Positions 49,554-61,215 of a DNA stretch of 64,000 nucleotides are shown here, in pieces. This DNA is from Rotaria sp. Silwood1 (Eukaryota; Rotifera; Eurotatoria; Philodinida; Philodinidae). The notes under the pieces were generated by a model. The model searched no databases and was not told the DNA's origin. It saw only the letters and a list, made by a program, of their open reading frames with translations. Position 1 is the stretch's first letter, and each line of letters opens with the position of its first letter. Position numbers and translations under genes: made by a program. The stretch spans positions 113,283-177,282 of the forward strand of contig CAJNOP010000412.1 in the NCBI GenBank assembly GCA_905250075.1. The letters are read 5' to 3'.

Positions 49554-51908
49554 TTAAATAAATTGATCAAAATATTGATTAGATCGTTGTATTATCAAAG
49601 ATTTTCCATCATAATTCGCATTTAAATAATAAATATTATTTAAATTAAATTGTTTTTCAAATATTTTAACTTTGGTTTGATTAACACCATGACACATTAA
49701 TTGAAGTGTTTCCATTATATTATTTTCATTATAAATTGAATTAATTAAATTTCTAATTAATTCACCATTATTTTCTAATAAACGATCAAAATTATTTAAA
49801 TATAATTTTAATATACGTAAATTTTCATATTTATGTATAAAATCAAAATGAAAATCTCGACATTCAGTTAATATAAGTGTTTCAAGTTGTTTTGGCATTT
49901 GTAAATTATCTGGAAGACATATTTGAGGTATACGAATATAACGAAGATTATACATTGATGTTAAATTAAGAAAATTTATATTTAATGAAATTTTTTCTTC
50001 TGTATTATAAATAGTTAATTTATTTAAATGACGAATATTTATTTTATTTGATAATATTGATGAAGAATCAATTATTAAACGATCTAATTTTAATTCAGTT
50101 ATTGATTTAAAATTATCAAGAATATTTTTTAAACATTCAAATTTAATTGGAATATTTTCACCATCATAATAAAGATGACGAACTTTGGAATAGATTTCTC
50201 TAAAATAATTTCGATCATTTTAAACAATATTATTAATCAAAGATTTTTCTCTATGACTAATTCCTTAGATAGAGAAAACAGAAAAGTGTGTGATACAGCT
50301 GAAATACATACATCTTGGTTTACTTGTCATGAAGGCTCTGACAAGTAAAACATTCCCAGGTATCGGTTTTCTGTTCTGTGAGACTTAGTGCATCTTTCAA
50401 CTATTGACAAGTAATTACTCTAATAAAAGAATGAAAATTTTTAATGAATCTATTTTTCTAGTATATTTTTGAATATTGATCTGAAATTTTGCTTACAAAA
50501 AGATTTCAATTAGAATAGATATGAAAAAATGGTCTTGCTACAAAGATTTATTAAAAACGTTCACTCTATTTCGTAGTAAACATTACTCACTAAGGTTTTT
50601 AACATGCACAAAGTTCCACTGAAAAGAGAATCAATGCATTATATTATTGCCTTCTGAGATAATAGGATTTTATTTTAGTTAAAAAAGAAAAAAATTAAGG
50701 AATCAGTGAAATCGCATTGATTGTAACGATTCAGATAATTTCTATAAATATTTCAAGATAATTATTTATTTTTCAAACCTTGTTGTAAATTGATTGTTAG
50801 TTGATTTTGTTTTATTAATATCAATAGTTGCATCGATAAATTCATATGAATAAGGAATTGTATGTAAATATAATTTTTCATAATTTTTTCTTTTAATAAA
50901 ATTATTTGAATAATTTTCATTAATAATTGAATAAGTTGAATAAAATTGAATAAACCATTTTCGTTGAATTAACCAAAAATCAGTTGAAAATGAATTTAAT
51001 AAATAATTTTCACTAATTTCTTGATGATAATTTTCATCTATTTTAAAACGATATCGAATAGAAAAAGAAAAATTTTTTAAATAAATTAATTTTTTTAATA
51101 AATTTTCCCATTTATATCCATCAATATAATCTTGATCACGTGTTAATGTTTCAATTGATAAATATTCAATTAAATAAAATGAATCAATTATTAATTTTTC
51201 TATTTGTTTAAATTTAATTGAATCTTCAAATGTTGTTTTTAAATGAAAATAACGAAGTTTAGGTAATTTTAATGGTAATGAATATGATTTTATTGATTTA
51301 AATGGTCCATTATAAAGTATATGAATATATAATTGTTCAATTGAAGATGATAATAAATAAAGTAATTCAAATAAATCTACATTATTTTTTAATGTTATTG
51401 TTAAATTTTCAATTTGTATTGAATTATTTAATTCTATATTTGAAAATGTAAAACCATGAAATGAAATAAGTTCTAAATTTTTTAATTTTGTATATTGATT
51501 TGATGAAAAAAATCTTTTTAATAAATCAATTTGTATATTAACTGGAACTAAATCAATTTTTATTTCTTTTATATTAAGAAGAAAATTTTCCGAAAATAAA
51601 TTTAAAAAATGTATTGATTCAAGATTATTAAACATTTCAAATTTTATTGGAAAATATTCAAAATTATCATTAAATATTAATGAACGAATATTCATACTTA
51701 TATTTGGTAATATTTCATTTAGAAAACGATTTATTAATTTTAATGGAATTATATTTAAATCTATTTTTATAGTAAATTCATTTATTGTTTTAGATAAACG
51801 ATTATTTAAACAACTAAAACTATTTAAAATTTCAATTATATTTAAATAATGACAAATTATAAGTAATAATTCATCAGGTAAATCTTCTAATTTACTTTTA
51901 CAATTCAT
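49554..51908 (-). CDS. F-box/leucine-rich-repeat-like protein
   Basis: Two exons, 51908-50779 and 50199-49554, joined by a 579-nt GT-AG intron in phase 2, giving 591 residues. An F-box lies at about residues 6-45, starting Leu-Glu-Asp-Leu-Pro-Asp-Glu-Leu-Leu-Leu, the usual SKP1-binding motif. The rest has irregular leucine-rich repeats of 25-30 residues (Leu-x-x-Leu-x-Leu patterns), with Arg-Tyr-Ile-Arg-Ile-Pro and Leu-Lys-Leu-Tyr-Leu-Asn-Asn-Phe-Asp blocks near the C terminus. It is very rich in Asn, Ile and Leu. It probably acts as a substrate adaptor of an SCF ubiquitin ligase; the substrate is unknown. Proteins of this composition form a large family in bdelloid rotifers, as far as I recall. 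The exon 1 frame runs only five codons into the intron before a stop, and exon 2 opens right after a good acceptor, which supports one gene instead of two. Confidence 0.85.
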
Positions 51909-52419
51909 ATCAATTGATTATTATAAACAGTCGAATCTAAAAACAAGAGAATATTCTTTTATGTAGAAAAAAAGAATTTTTCAAAATATTAACAAAATGT
52001 GGTCATTGTTATTTTCAATAGAATCTATAGAAAAATATTTAATCAGTATTCTTCAATTAATTATTTTTAGTTAAAAGTTCATATTTTATATTCTCATCGA
52101 ACTTGTGATCGTTCTTTTTCTTTCTTCAAACGAGGCATAGAGAATTTGTCAGTGAATACATACCCGAATAGAGAACGAGCAGAAAGAATTTTTATTTAAA
52201 AGAAAAAAAAATTCTTAGGGCTTTCTTTTTCTTATTTTTAATGAAAGAGAACACACAAGTCACTTTCTGTTCTGTTTTTCTTCTAAACAAAAAAAAAAAA
52301 GAAAGACGCATGATTGTTGTTAAGTTCTAATGAATAGATCAAGTTTAATAGTTGAATATATTGTATTTCGGAGAATTTTTCAGACAATACAAATAAAAAT
52401 CAATTAAGATTAATAATTA
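51909..52419. other. Intergenic spacer between F-box gene and small gene
   Basis: About 510 bp. It carries the F-box gene promoter/5' UTR and the 3' UTR of the next minus-strand gene. No further feature was seen. Confidence 0.4.
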
Positions 52420-52940
52420 TTAAAGTATTTCAAATTGATCATTATTAATATATTTATTTTTTTCATTACGATTAATTGTATCCCGTTTTTCATCGATTGA
52501 TTCATAAACTGGTGAAAAAATTGTTTCATCCTTCTTTTTCATTTTTTCTTCTAATATCTATTTAAAAAATAAAATAAAACAAAAAAGAATTTGTAAAAAA
52601 AGTATTTTCTTACTAATGATGATTGTTGATTGTTTGAATATATTTTTTTTTCATGATTTATATCATCAAGTGTTAAACGAATTACTTTTAATTTATTTGA
52701 AGGAAATGAAACATAAGATTCAGTAGATATCTCTTCTTGAGTTTTTTTATTTGATAAATTCGACGGTAAACTTAACATAGCTGATGAATGAGACACATCT
52801 AAATATACTTTCTTGTTTAATTTCAAGTCGATTTGAATAAAAATTTAACCTGAAATAATTGAATATTGTTTCGTTTTATTTCTTGTATCAAATACGAGAC
52901 GATCAACTTGTATTATCGGTCCTTTGCTTTTTCTCAACAT
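52420..52940 (-). CDS. Small three-exon gene, unknown function
   Basis: Exons 52940-52850, 52798-52614 and 52557-52420, with 51- and 56-nt GT-AG introns in fitting phases, give 137 residues ending in TAA. The start is the ATG at 52940, and upstream lies AT-rich non-coding DNA. The protein is hydrophilic, rich in Lys, Ser, Asp and Asn, without cysteines, signal peptide or membrane segment. It begins with a basic Arg-Lys-Ser-Lys-Gly stretch, then a possible short conserved patch (Ile-Ile-Gln-Val-Asp-Arg-Leu-Val-Phe-Asp-Thr). I do not recognise the family. Conserved intron sizes and clean junctions argue that it is a real gene. It precedes the tRNA-Met by 134 bp. Confidence 0.6.
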
Positions 52941-53073
52941 TATTCAATGAATGATACAATTGAAAATAAAATAGAAAAATTTATTGCAATCACTAAAACA
53001 TCTGTTACGTCTATTATCAGAAAGCATATAGAACTATGAAAGAGAAATAAGCAGAAACAAAAAAAAAGAAATC

Positions 53074-53146
53074 TGCCCCGGGTGAGGATCGAACTCACGA
53101 CCTTCAGATTATGAGACTGACGCTCTACCGACTGAGCCACCGCGGC
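53074..53146 (-). tRNA. tRNA-Met (CAT), elongator
   Basis: A 73-nt cloverleaf on the minus strand: acceptor GCCGCGG / CCGGGGC, D stem GCTC/GAGC, anticodon loop CTCATAA, T arm GTGAG-TTCGATC-CTCAC and discriminator A. The anticodon CAT, with the elongator-type stem GTCAGT...TCTGA, marks elongator methionine tRNA. There is no intron. A T-rich Pol III stop lies just downstream (minus strand, 53050-53070). Position 4 versus 69 of the acceptor stem is a G-G mismatch. The A and B boxes are intact. Confidence 0.95.
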
Positions 53147-54993
53147 GAGAATAATATAACCTAAATTAATATTTATTCATGATAATAATTTATTTATTAA
53201 AATATTTGAATTACGACATTGTCACTATGCAGTATTTTCAACAATGCATCGCTTTTACGACTATTGCAAAACTCGTTTTTTTTTGCTAAAATTTATTAGA
53301 TTTTAACGGCCATTTTTTTTGTTTAATAGCTTTCTTCTTCTTCTCTTGAACTACAATTCCACTGAGCTACTACTCTCTTATGTATACACAAAGCAATATA
53401 CATAAGTACATCATGTGTATAATTACATTGTTGTTCAACTATCCAATGATGTCTTCTCAACAATAAATTCGTTTACAGCTACTTTCGATTAAATATTTTC
53501 GTCGTTTTCTAAACCTTTCATCGAATAAATTGTATTGGATACAGTTAAGTCTATCTGATTTATCATTTCTGTCGAAAACGATAGAAAAAAACGTTCGTAC
53601 TTTCTTTATCTATTTAATATATATACCTATCACTATTCTATACATAATATTTCATTTTTTGATTTCTACTTATCAAGATAGAAATGAAGGAACGATTTCT
53701 CTTCGAACAACTTACGTTTCTACTAAAAAAAAATCTATTTCCACTAAGATTTCGCCTTAGAATGGAAAAAGTAATATGGTTGAAATAACCTCCAGTCTTG
53801 TTGACTTATGCTTAAGAAAATAGGCATTTATAATGAATAATTTCTCTCTTGTGAGTGTTCAATTTTCTCTAGCGTAAATGTTTTGAATTAATGAACGCTG
53901 TTTGTCCCCCTTAGAATATGTCTGAATCTGTACGTCCTTTTCAATAGTGTCCAAACATAAAATAGGAATAGGTTTTACTGTATAAATAGACAAGAGTATT
54001 GATCGTGACTTTTCAGGGATTTGGTGAATGCTATGCTATGAGTCTCCACGACATGATATAGATATAAAATGTTAGTTCTGCGAGCAAATGTTCTTTTCAA
54101 TTCTTGAGTACTTGAATTCAACTTTCAAGCGTACACATTTCAACGGACGGAAAAAAAAATGTTATAACGACAAGTTGATTGTATTTGAGATCTAGTCATA
54201 ATTTGCATTTCTCTCTCATCAAAAGTACAAATTAATTGATAGGATCCTACTCAAAGCTTATTAATACTCAATAATCGGATATCATTGGAAATTTGAGAAG
54301 GATTTCTTCACATGTAACTTAATCGTATTCTATTTTCATAGAACCTCTACTTATTTTTCAACAATAGAATCATTTGGGTTATATACTGTGACACAATAGT
54401 TTCACAAAAGAATCTTGTTCGAGTTGTTTTGATGCAAAAAAACTATGTTTCAATCGGATATATGATAATTTCATTAGTTGATTAGTTACTAGATGATAGT
54501 TAAGCATGAGTTACTATTGATCAATTGCTAGTATTCGTTTGTTATTATTTATAATTCTCGTTATTAATCAAGGCAATGATGCTTAAATATATGTTATTAT
54601 TGTGTTTTTATACTTATATTCAACAAATAATTGTATATTAAGAATAACTGGTCAAAGTCCATTAGTCACGAATCCTTCCAAGATGGCTTAGACTATTGTA
54701 TCACATTCGACAGGATTCCTTGAAAATTGAAATAGCTGAAATATGTATTTAAATGTTCTCTATAAGGTAGTTTTGCACAGCTGGCACATAAATAATGCAA
54801 GTTAAACAAAAGTTTATCTGACAGAGTTAGATTATATTTTGATGAAATAGTACTCCATCTAAAAAAGTAAGAAAGATCTAATTAAGCATTCAAATAAATA
54901 ACGAAACATTTATTAGTTCTGACATATTCATTTACTAACATATAAAATTGAAAGTTATTAAAATAATTTTTGATACTATTTTGATTTCAAAAT
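53147..54993. other. Intergenic stretch of 1.8 kb
   Basis: No coding frame, RNA gene or clear repeat was recognised. The right edge holds the 3' UTR of the secreted protein gene on the minus strand. The open frame at 53530-53760 (+) is low complexity and not convincing. Confidence 0.4.
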
Positions 54994-56267
54994 TTAATGT
55001 GATAAATTATATGGAGCAATAGGTGCTTCTTCAGATCCAAATTCAGATCCAAAATATTTGGAATGTTGTATAAGTGATGGTGGTCGAAATAATCCAGTAG
55101 AAGCACGTGCAACATAATCAATTCTATATTTGCTATCAAGTTCTTTTACATCATTTGATTGATTAAGATCATAAACTCTTTCTATTTGTCCATCAATAAT
55201 CCATATATGACTATATTCATCATTTATCAAATTAAATACATGAAGAAAATCTTTATGATTTATTCCACGATCTGATTTAACTATTCCTTGAAGTACATAT
55301 CTAAATGAATCATTGACGAAAACAAGCGTCTAAAAATATGCATTAAAAATAATCATTTTAACCTATGATTAGGAATAAGATTTTGACGTATAAGATCTGT
55401 AAAAGTTGTAGTTGGATGTCGTTTTAAATCAACTTGTAAATATTCCATATCACTTATATAAGAAATCCATTGTTTTTCCATATTACAAGTATTTACAAAA
55501 TAATGTTGTAATTTATTAATATGTATTTGTTGATCAAATAAACTTTGTAAATTAAGATCTACAGCATTAGTACATGGAACACAATTTCGATAAAATATTG
55601 GTTCTCCTGAACGTGGATTAATAATCCATTTTCGAAAACTTGATGCACAATTTAAATATCTATTATGAATGTGTTGTGAAATATAATCAAATAATTCTTT
55701 TGCATCTTCTATTTTATTACTTTGATATAAACGAGTTAATTTCATTTTATCTGACAGTGAATAATCTTGTGCAATAATACCGGCTGGAATATGACCAGAA
55801 GATACTTTATCTAATGAAAAATATTTCATTTCTTGATTTATATCTGGTAATGAACTCATGGATACTGTTAAATGTTCAAAATTTTCATTATCAATTTTCT
55901 CAAATAATGAATTATCTAATGATGAAGGTACATGAGCATCATCTTTACTTGCTTCTTCAAGTTCTAACTCTAATAGACCACTTGTCAAGTCCAATAATTC
56001 TTGTTCATTTGTTTTATCTAATTGATTATCTTTTATGTTTGTTAAACGATGATCTTCATCGTTAATTGCTTCATTAAGTTCTTGTTCTAAATGACCACTT
56101 GTAGAATCTAATAAAGAAGGTTGATCGTCTTTTGCTAATTTCTCAGGTTTCTGTGTTGATTGACTATCTTCGGAGTTTTTGGATGAAACACCAGTTATTT
56201 TACCTGCTTGGTTTGTATTTAATAACAAAAATAAATAGAAAAAAATAAAAAAGTAATCTATCGACAT
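54994..56267 (-). CDS. Unknown secreted protein with a duplicated acidic segment
   Basis: Two exons, 56267-55363 and 55300-54994. A 62-nt GT-AG intron in phase 2 restores one frame of 403 residues. The nearer AG at 55330-55331 would leave the wrong frame, so the acceptor at 55301-55302 was chosen. Residues 1-21 form a strong signal peptide (long Phe/Leu/Ile core). Residues about 22-130 are acidic and Ser/Glu/Asp/Lys-rich, and contain two related segments of roughly 28 residues that share Leu-Leu-Asp-x-Thr-Ser-Gly-x-Leu-Glu. The C-terminal half looks globular, with an Asn-Cys-Val-Pro-Cys motif and few other cysteines. I recognise no family. A Cys-x-x-Cys pair in a secreted protein could be structural or redox-active, which is speculation. 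Confidence 0.7.
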
Positions 56268-57575
56268 GACTAACAAATTCTAATCAAATATATATATAAA
56301 TATATGAAACAAAGCGCCCTTGCTTTATTTTTTGATCATAACATAGTTATTTAATGTTTTAATTAAGTTTGATTTTGTACCAAATTTTGTTTTTCTCTAA
56401 TTGATGCAATTCTTTCATGAAGAGTAATTTGTAAATGGTTTTTTCTGTTGAAACAAATCATCATTTATTGATGGACAGAAGAATAATATTGCTTCAGTTG
56501 TATTAGAATGACATTGTACATGCATCGGAAATGTTTGGAAAGTTGAACTGCATTGATGCAGAAGAAGTTAGATATGGTTTCGTTCAGAAATAAATTCTCT
56601 ATGATGTTGATATGCTATTCTATACTGGTCACGTGTTTAACAAAAGGTATGTTTCGTTCGTTGTCTCAGTTCACATCGTATCATCAAAACCAGAATCCAA
56701 ATCGGTTTGATTTCAAATTTCGGTAGTATTTTTCTGCTGAAATGTTCCGCAGCTGAAAAAATGAGAATCATCTTTAGTGACGGCACTCTAAGAAACAGGC
56801 CACTGCTAATTGCCGCTATGATACATGAGTGAGGGACACAGAAAGCTCTTGAATAACTGTCATATCTTAGTATACCCAACAGGCAACGCATCCAGTTCTG
56901 TCGGAAGTTTAGGAATTGAGCAGCAGGTTTGAGCGACATAAAACTCATTTCTATTTTTTTCATACATTCATATGATATCCAGGGTCGACATTTAACTTTC
57001 CGAGTCATCGGGACGAAAAAAGTTTCAACACTTGGCCATTTCAAGTGCTCCAGACAAGATGGGTAAATTTTTATACGGAATTTTTCACATATAATCGCAA
57101 TAACTTATATTTTTGTAAAGGTTCGCTACAAAGTCTTGAATAAAATCCTTTCGACTCTTTCATTTCAAACAGAAAAATCGACAGGTGCAGATAAACTCTA
57201 AAAACAACAACGTGATCAATTTTCGAAACAAATACTGAGGTTTTTCTAATTTTGGATTTTTTTTGTATGCTACGATATGAACATGTAACTAAGTAATTGA
57301 CTTTTCTCATGGACTTTAAAATTTATCACTAATATCGATAACTCTTTTCTTTTTTTTTTCTTTCGATAAGAGGAAAAAAGAAAAAATCGATGGGAGAAAA
57401 ATGTCTTAGACTCATATTCTTGATAAAAATCCGTAACAGGTTTTTTTTTAATGCGTCATGTTGCGGCAGGCAGAATTCCACAACTAATGAAAATGTTTGT
57501 CTGTTATTGATTGTCAATCAATGAAAATAAATGTTTTAATAAGCAAAATGTGAACGAATTTGTTTTGCATTTAAA
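56268..57575. other. Intergenic stretch with one open frame of doubtful value
   Basis: A minus-strand open frame at 56637-57044 (135 codons) lies in a stretch somewhat richer in GC than its surroundings. It has several Cys, Trp and Arg residues but no domain I recognise, and no ATG context or splice sites support it. It may be a fragment of an old mobile element. Otherwise nothing was recognised. Confidence 0.35.
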
Positions 57576-58235
57576 GGGACTTAATGTTGTCAACAAATGA
57601 TGTTTTTGAATATGTAATGTCCATTATTCATGGCAAAGATTTAAATATTTGTATTATTGATTTTGTTGCTCTCTATTCGAATGTGTCAAATGAAATAAAA
57701 GGAAAAAACAGATGATATTAATCTTAATTAAAACTATAAATTTGATAATATTATTTTTGTTAACTTAACGATTTTCGGTATGAGTTAATTAAAAGATTTG
57801 CTTTATATGCACAGGATTATCCAATAAAACAAGATCAACGTAAATAATTTATTGTTATTAAAAAATATTTTATTAAATAAATTAGTTCTCAGTTTGTAAA
57901 TGGACAATAGAAATTGTGTATAGTCAAATAATTGACGATGTTATTCATTTTAATCAAAATCTAAAATCAATACTGGTACATTTAAATTATTTAATTTATA
58001 ATTTAAAATAAAATGTTTGTACGAGGGTCATATTGTCGTATTTCTATGTTTAGATAATGATGTAGAACATTATCAAGAAGCTTTATTAAAATGTAGTTAT
58101 GTTGATAGGATATTTTTTTCAATGAAATCATGACAAAATCTTCAATTATCTTCAAGGAAGAAAAATCTAAAAATATTGTTAAAGATAAATTAGTAAATGT
58201 TCTATCGATTGTTACTTCATGTGAATAGTATTATC
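57576..58235 (+). pseudogene. Remnant of an unidentified multi-exon gene
   Basis: Protein-like segments appear in changing plus-strand frames, broken by stops and AT-rich gaps that look like old introns. They include a Thr-Asn-Asp-Val-Phe-Glu-Tyr-Val block at about 57590-57700, Arg-Phe-Ala-Leu-Tyr-Ala-Gln-Asp-Tyr at about 57795-57840, Lys-Trp-Thr-Ile-Glu-Ile-Val-Tyr-Ser at about 57895-57990, and His-Ile-Val-Val-Phe-Leu-Cys-Leu at about 58025-58130. Amino-acid composition and order are those of a globular protein. I do not recognise the family. The lack of one open frame indicates decay. Confidence 0.45.
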
Positions 58236-58326
58236 AATAGTCTTATTTTTAATTATTATTTAGGGTATACAAAAAGTAGTGGCAGTAGTACTTTAATTCC
58301 TTATAAGAAGCTTAAAGAAACTTTTT

Positions 58327-59147
58327 CTCTGTATGGACTGATAGTAAAAATGATGCTCTAGTTTTCTTTGCTATTACATAATTCCTCAAATAGTATCATA
58401 ATAAGAAAATTTCGATAACTCCTTTTTTTTCTATAAAATACAACAGTTGCACTAATGCCTATTTTAAAAAAGGCGTTGTAGATATATTTTGAATAACTTC
58501 CGATAGGAACAAGATAGAGAACTGCGGCTTTCACCATTCGAAAGAGAAGACAAAGATGCATCGATTCGTAAATCAAGCGGCTTATTTGATATAATTTTTT
58601 TTTAAGGCTTTCAATCGATCTCTTTGAAAACAAACCTATGTCGTGAGGTGTTCAGAGAAAATTTTCAATTGTTATGAATATTTTCAAATCACCCATAGAA
58701 GATCTACAAAACTGCACAATTTTTAGATGTTTAGAATCAATCGTTCAAGAGTTATAGGTATTCTAGTCGAACCTCTAAGTGATTTTTCTAGCCATTTCTA
58801 TGAGCAAAGTAGTTTTGCTATTTTCTTTTTGATAAAAGAACATTTTTTTGCACACTTCGAAAATTGATTAAACCAACTTTAAACCATATACTGGAAGAAC
58901 ATATAATATACAATTCGATGCATCTTTGGCTTCTCTTTCGGACGATGAAAACCACAGCTCTCCATCTCGTTTCCATCGGAAGTTATTCAAAATATATTCA
59001 TGCTCTTCTTTACATAGGCATTAGTATAAACGTCACATATGATAGAAAAAAGGTGTTATTGAAATTTTATTATTATGATATTACTTAAGGAATGATGTAA
59101 TAGCACAGAAAACTAGAGCATCATTTTTACTATCAATCCATACAGAG
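58327..59147. mobile_element. Fold-back (inverted-repeat) element
   Basis: Arms of about 235 bp, 58327-58563 and 58912-59147, are inverted copies at roughly 80 percent identity by eye. Each outer end is CTCTGTATGG or its inverse. A loop of about 350 bp separates them. Matching internal tracts include ATAGTAAAAATGATGCTCTAG and TATTTTGAATAACTTCCGAT. The open frames 58358-58633 (-) and 58864-59088 (+) resemble each other only because they read the two arms. No flanking duplication was seen, so the class is open. Confidence 0.75.
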
Positions 59148-59312
59148 CCTACAGCATCATCTTTCTGTTCATCTTTATGATAGGTAGAGTATGCGTACCA
59201 ATAAACTTTTTTTCTTTCTTGCCATTATTGATTAAGGGCATTGGTTTTTTTCGATAAAAAGGACGAGTTCATCATCAACGTCTTACATAAATTTTATTAC
59301 TACTTCTCGTTT

Positions 59313-60289
59313 ATGTCTACTCAAGTACTGCCACGAAAAGCTCAAGAGGATGATCATCTTTCTCCTCGACAAAGAAAAGCTGCAACAGCTGATTGTTTCA
59401 GTCCACCAAGACGACATGATACTTCTTCTTGTCGAAAACGACATCCAAGAGATGATAATAGTTCAACTCCTCCAACACATCGAGATAAACATTCACCTTC
59501 TCATCGACGAAATGATCGACAAGAATCATTATCATCATCTACACATCGTCGTCAACCAAAAGAAAAAAAACCATCATCATCGTCAACATATCGTCGATCA
59601 GAACGCGAATCATCTCCACCACCTTCTCAACCGGCTAAATCAGAACGACGATGCCTAGCTGAACATCAAGAAAAAATAGCTGAACGATATGCACAATGGG
59701 GTTGTGGTTTAGCTCAAGTTCGACAATCAGAAGATGTTCTCAAAGATTATTTAGAACAAGCTGAAAAACCATTGACACGTTATCGAGATGATAAAGATCT
59801 TGACACTATGCTTAAACAAAAAGAACGTCAAGGTAAATTAACAAATTTAAATTTTAAAATTTCTCATTCAGATTATCAGACTTTCCTATCATGCCTAGTT
59901 TTATCACATATTTATTTTATGTTTTCTCATTCTTTATTGATATTGAATAATTATAAAAATCGATGTTTTCGTCTTTCTTAGATGATCCAATGCTCAAGTA
60001 TCTTTCCAATAAAACATCTGATGTTTCCGATCGATCAAATACTCGCAATAATTCTCCAGTTAAACCTCGTTATAGAGGTCGTGATCCTCAAACGAACAGG
60101 TATGAATATGAACACTAATATTTGACTTTACCTGAAATCTAACATGTATTTAGATTCCATATATGGCCTGGATATCGATGGGATGGTCTTGATCGATCAA
60201 ATGGCTTTGAAAAGAAATTATTTGCATCGATTGCTGATCAATATGTTCAAGCTCAACGTGATTATCTATGGAATGTTAAAGACATATAG
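59313..60289 (+). CDS. BUD13: BUD13-like protein, shortened paralogue
   Basis: BUD13 is a subunit of the RES complex that acts in pre-mRNA splicing. Three exons, 59313-59832, 59982-60099 and 60154-60289, in fitting phases give 257 residues. The first 110 or so residues are Ser/Arg/His/Pro-rich, with BUD13-like Ser-Pro-Pro-Arg-Arg-His-Asp units. Conserved C-terminal blocks follow: Tyr-Ala-Gln-Trp-Gly-x-Gly-Leu-Ala-Gln from residue 126, Pro-Leu-Thr-Arg-Tyr-Arg-Asp-Asp, and the near-terminal [13 protein letters not shown] with Asp-Arg-Ser-Asn-Gly-Phe-Glu. Compared with the usual family, the N-terminal leader and the conserved segment just before Tyr-Ala-Gln-Trp-Gly are missing. The copy has no stop or frameshift but sits between degraded sequences, so it may be a young pseudogene or a specialised copy. 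Confidence 0.8.
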
Positions 60290-60439
60290 ATTATGTGCGT
60301 ATAGTTATTTTTCGTATTAAAATAAAATAGAGATTTTGAAACCGTTTGTTCAAAGTATTTTCAAATTAAATTAATTGAGATTCTTCTTCTTCTTCCTCTG
60401 ATTTATAATCTGATGCCATATATATATATAACCAGTCTT

Positions 60440-61215
60440 TTAAAGGAAAAATCTGGATAAAACATTGATGTAACAGCAGGATCTCATATTCGAAAAACAA
60501 ATGAAAATATGCCACATGATCATCTTATTATACTTGATTCGAATTCATCACGATAACAAGAACAACAACAATCTCAATCACGAAGACCATCACCACCATT
60601 TCATTTATTAAATCATTATCCATTTGAACCACTATCAACTAGTAGTGCAAATCTTTTGGATTATTGGGGTTTATGCCATGATTTTGATAAATATGTTAAA
60701 AAGCAATATTACCATCATTAAGTGATTTTGTTAACAGATATTTCATTAGCTGAAACAGCTCTAAATAAAGTAGCTTCATTTTCTGGTGATACACATGATG
60801 GTGGTCTTAGAACATAACGTTCATTATTTGCTGGTCGAATTATTTTGAAAGAAATTCTTCCACTTACTGAACAACAATTTAGTACATTTCGTTTAGATTG
60901 TCAACCAATATTAGCTGATATCTATCAAATTTATACAAGTTCACCAAAAGAATCACATGCAGCAATAACAACAGAAACACATCTTCCTACATCAATTACA
61001 AATCCACTGTCTGAACCATCACCACAGGTTTAACGTGTTATTAATGACCAAACATGACGTGTATCACCTGATGTTAAACGAAAAGCACCACCTGATACAA
61101 CACCTATTATACAACAACAACAAGTACACCAACATTATCAACAAATAGAAATTTACCATGAAATAGTAGACATTTTAATGATGATCAAGATGAAATGAAT
61201 TTATCAAAAAGAAAA
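60440..61215 (+). pseudogene. Broken coding remnant, family not recognised
   Basis: One plus-strand reading shows a continuous protein-like sequence interrupted by in-frame stops: after Asn-Ser-Ser-Arg near 60555, after a Tyr-His-His near 60720, after Leu-Arg-Thr near 60817, and at 61031-61033. Blocks include Leu-Leu-Asp-Tyr-Trp-Gly-Leu-Cys-His-Asp-Phe-Asp and Phe-Ala-Gly-Arg-Ile-Ile-Leu-Lys-Glu-Ile-Leu-Pro. Flanking parts are Pro/Gln/Ser-rich. It may be an old last exon of a regulatory protein. I do not know the family. It follows BUD13 by about 150 bp in the same orientation but does not share its frame. Confidence 0.5.

Noticed and set aside
52940-53140. 66-codon minus-strand open frame starting Met-Ala-Gln-Ser-Val-Glu-Arg
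   Set aside because: It reads through the tRNA-Met gene. Such frames are typical tRNA shadows.
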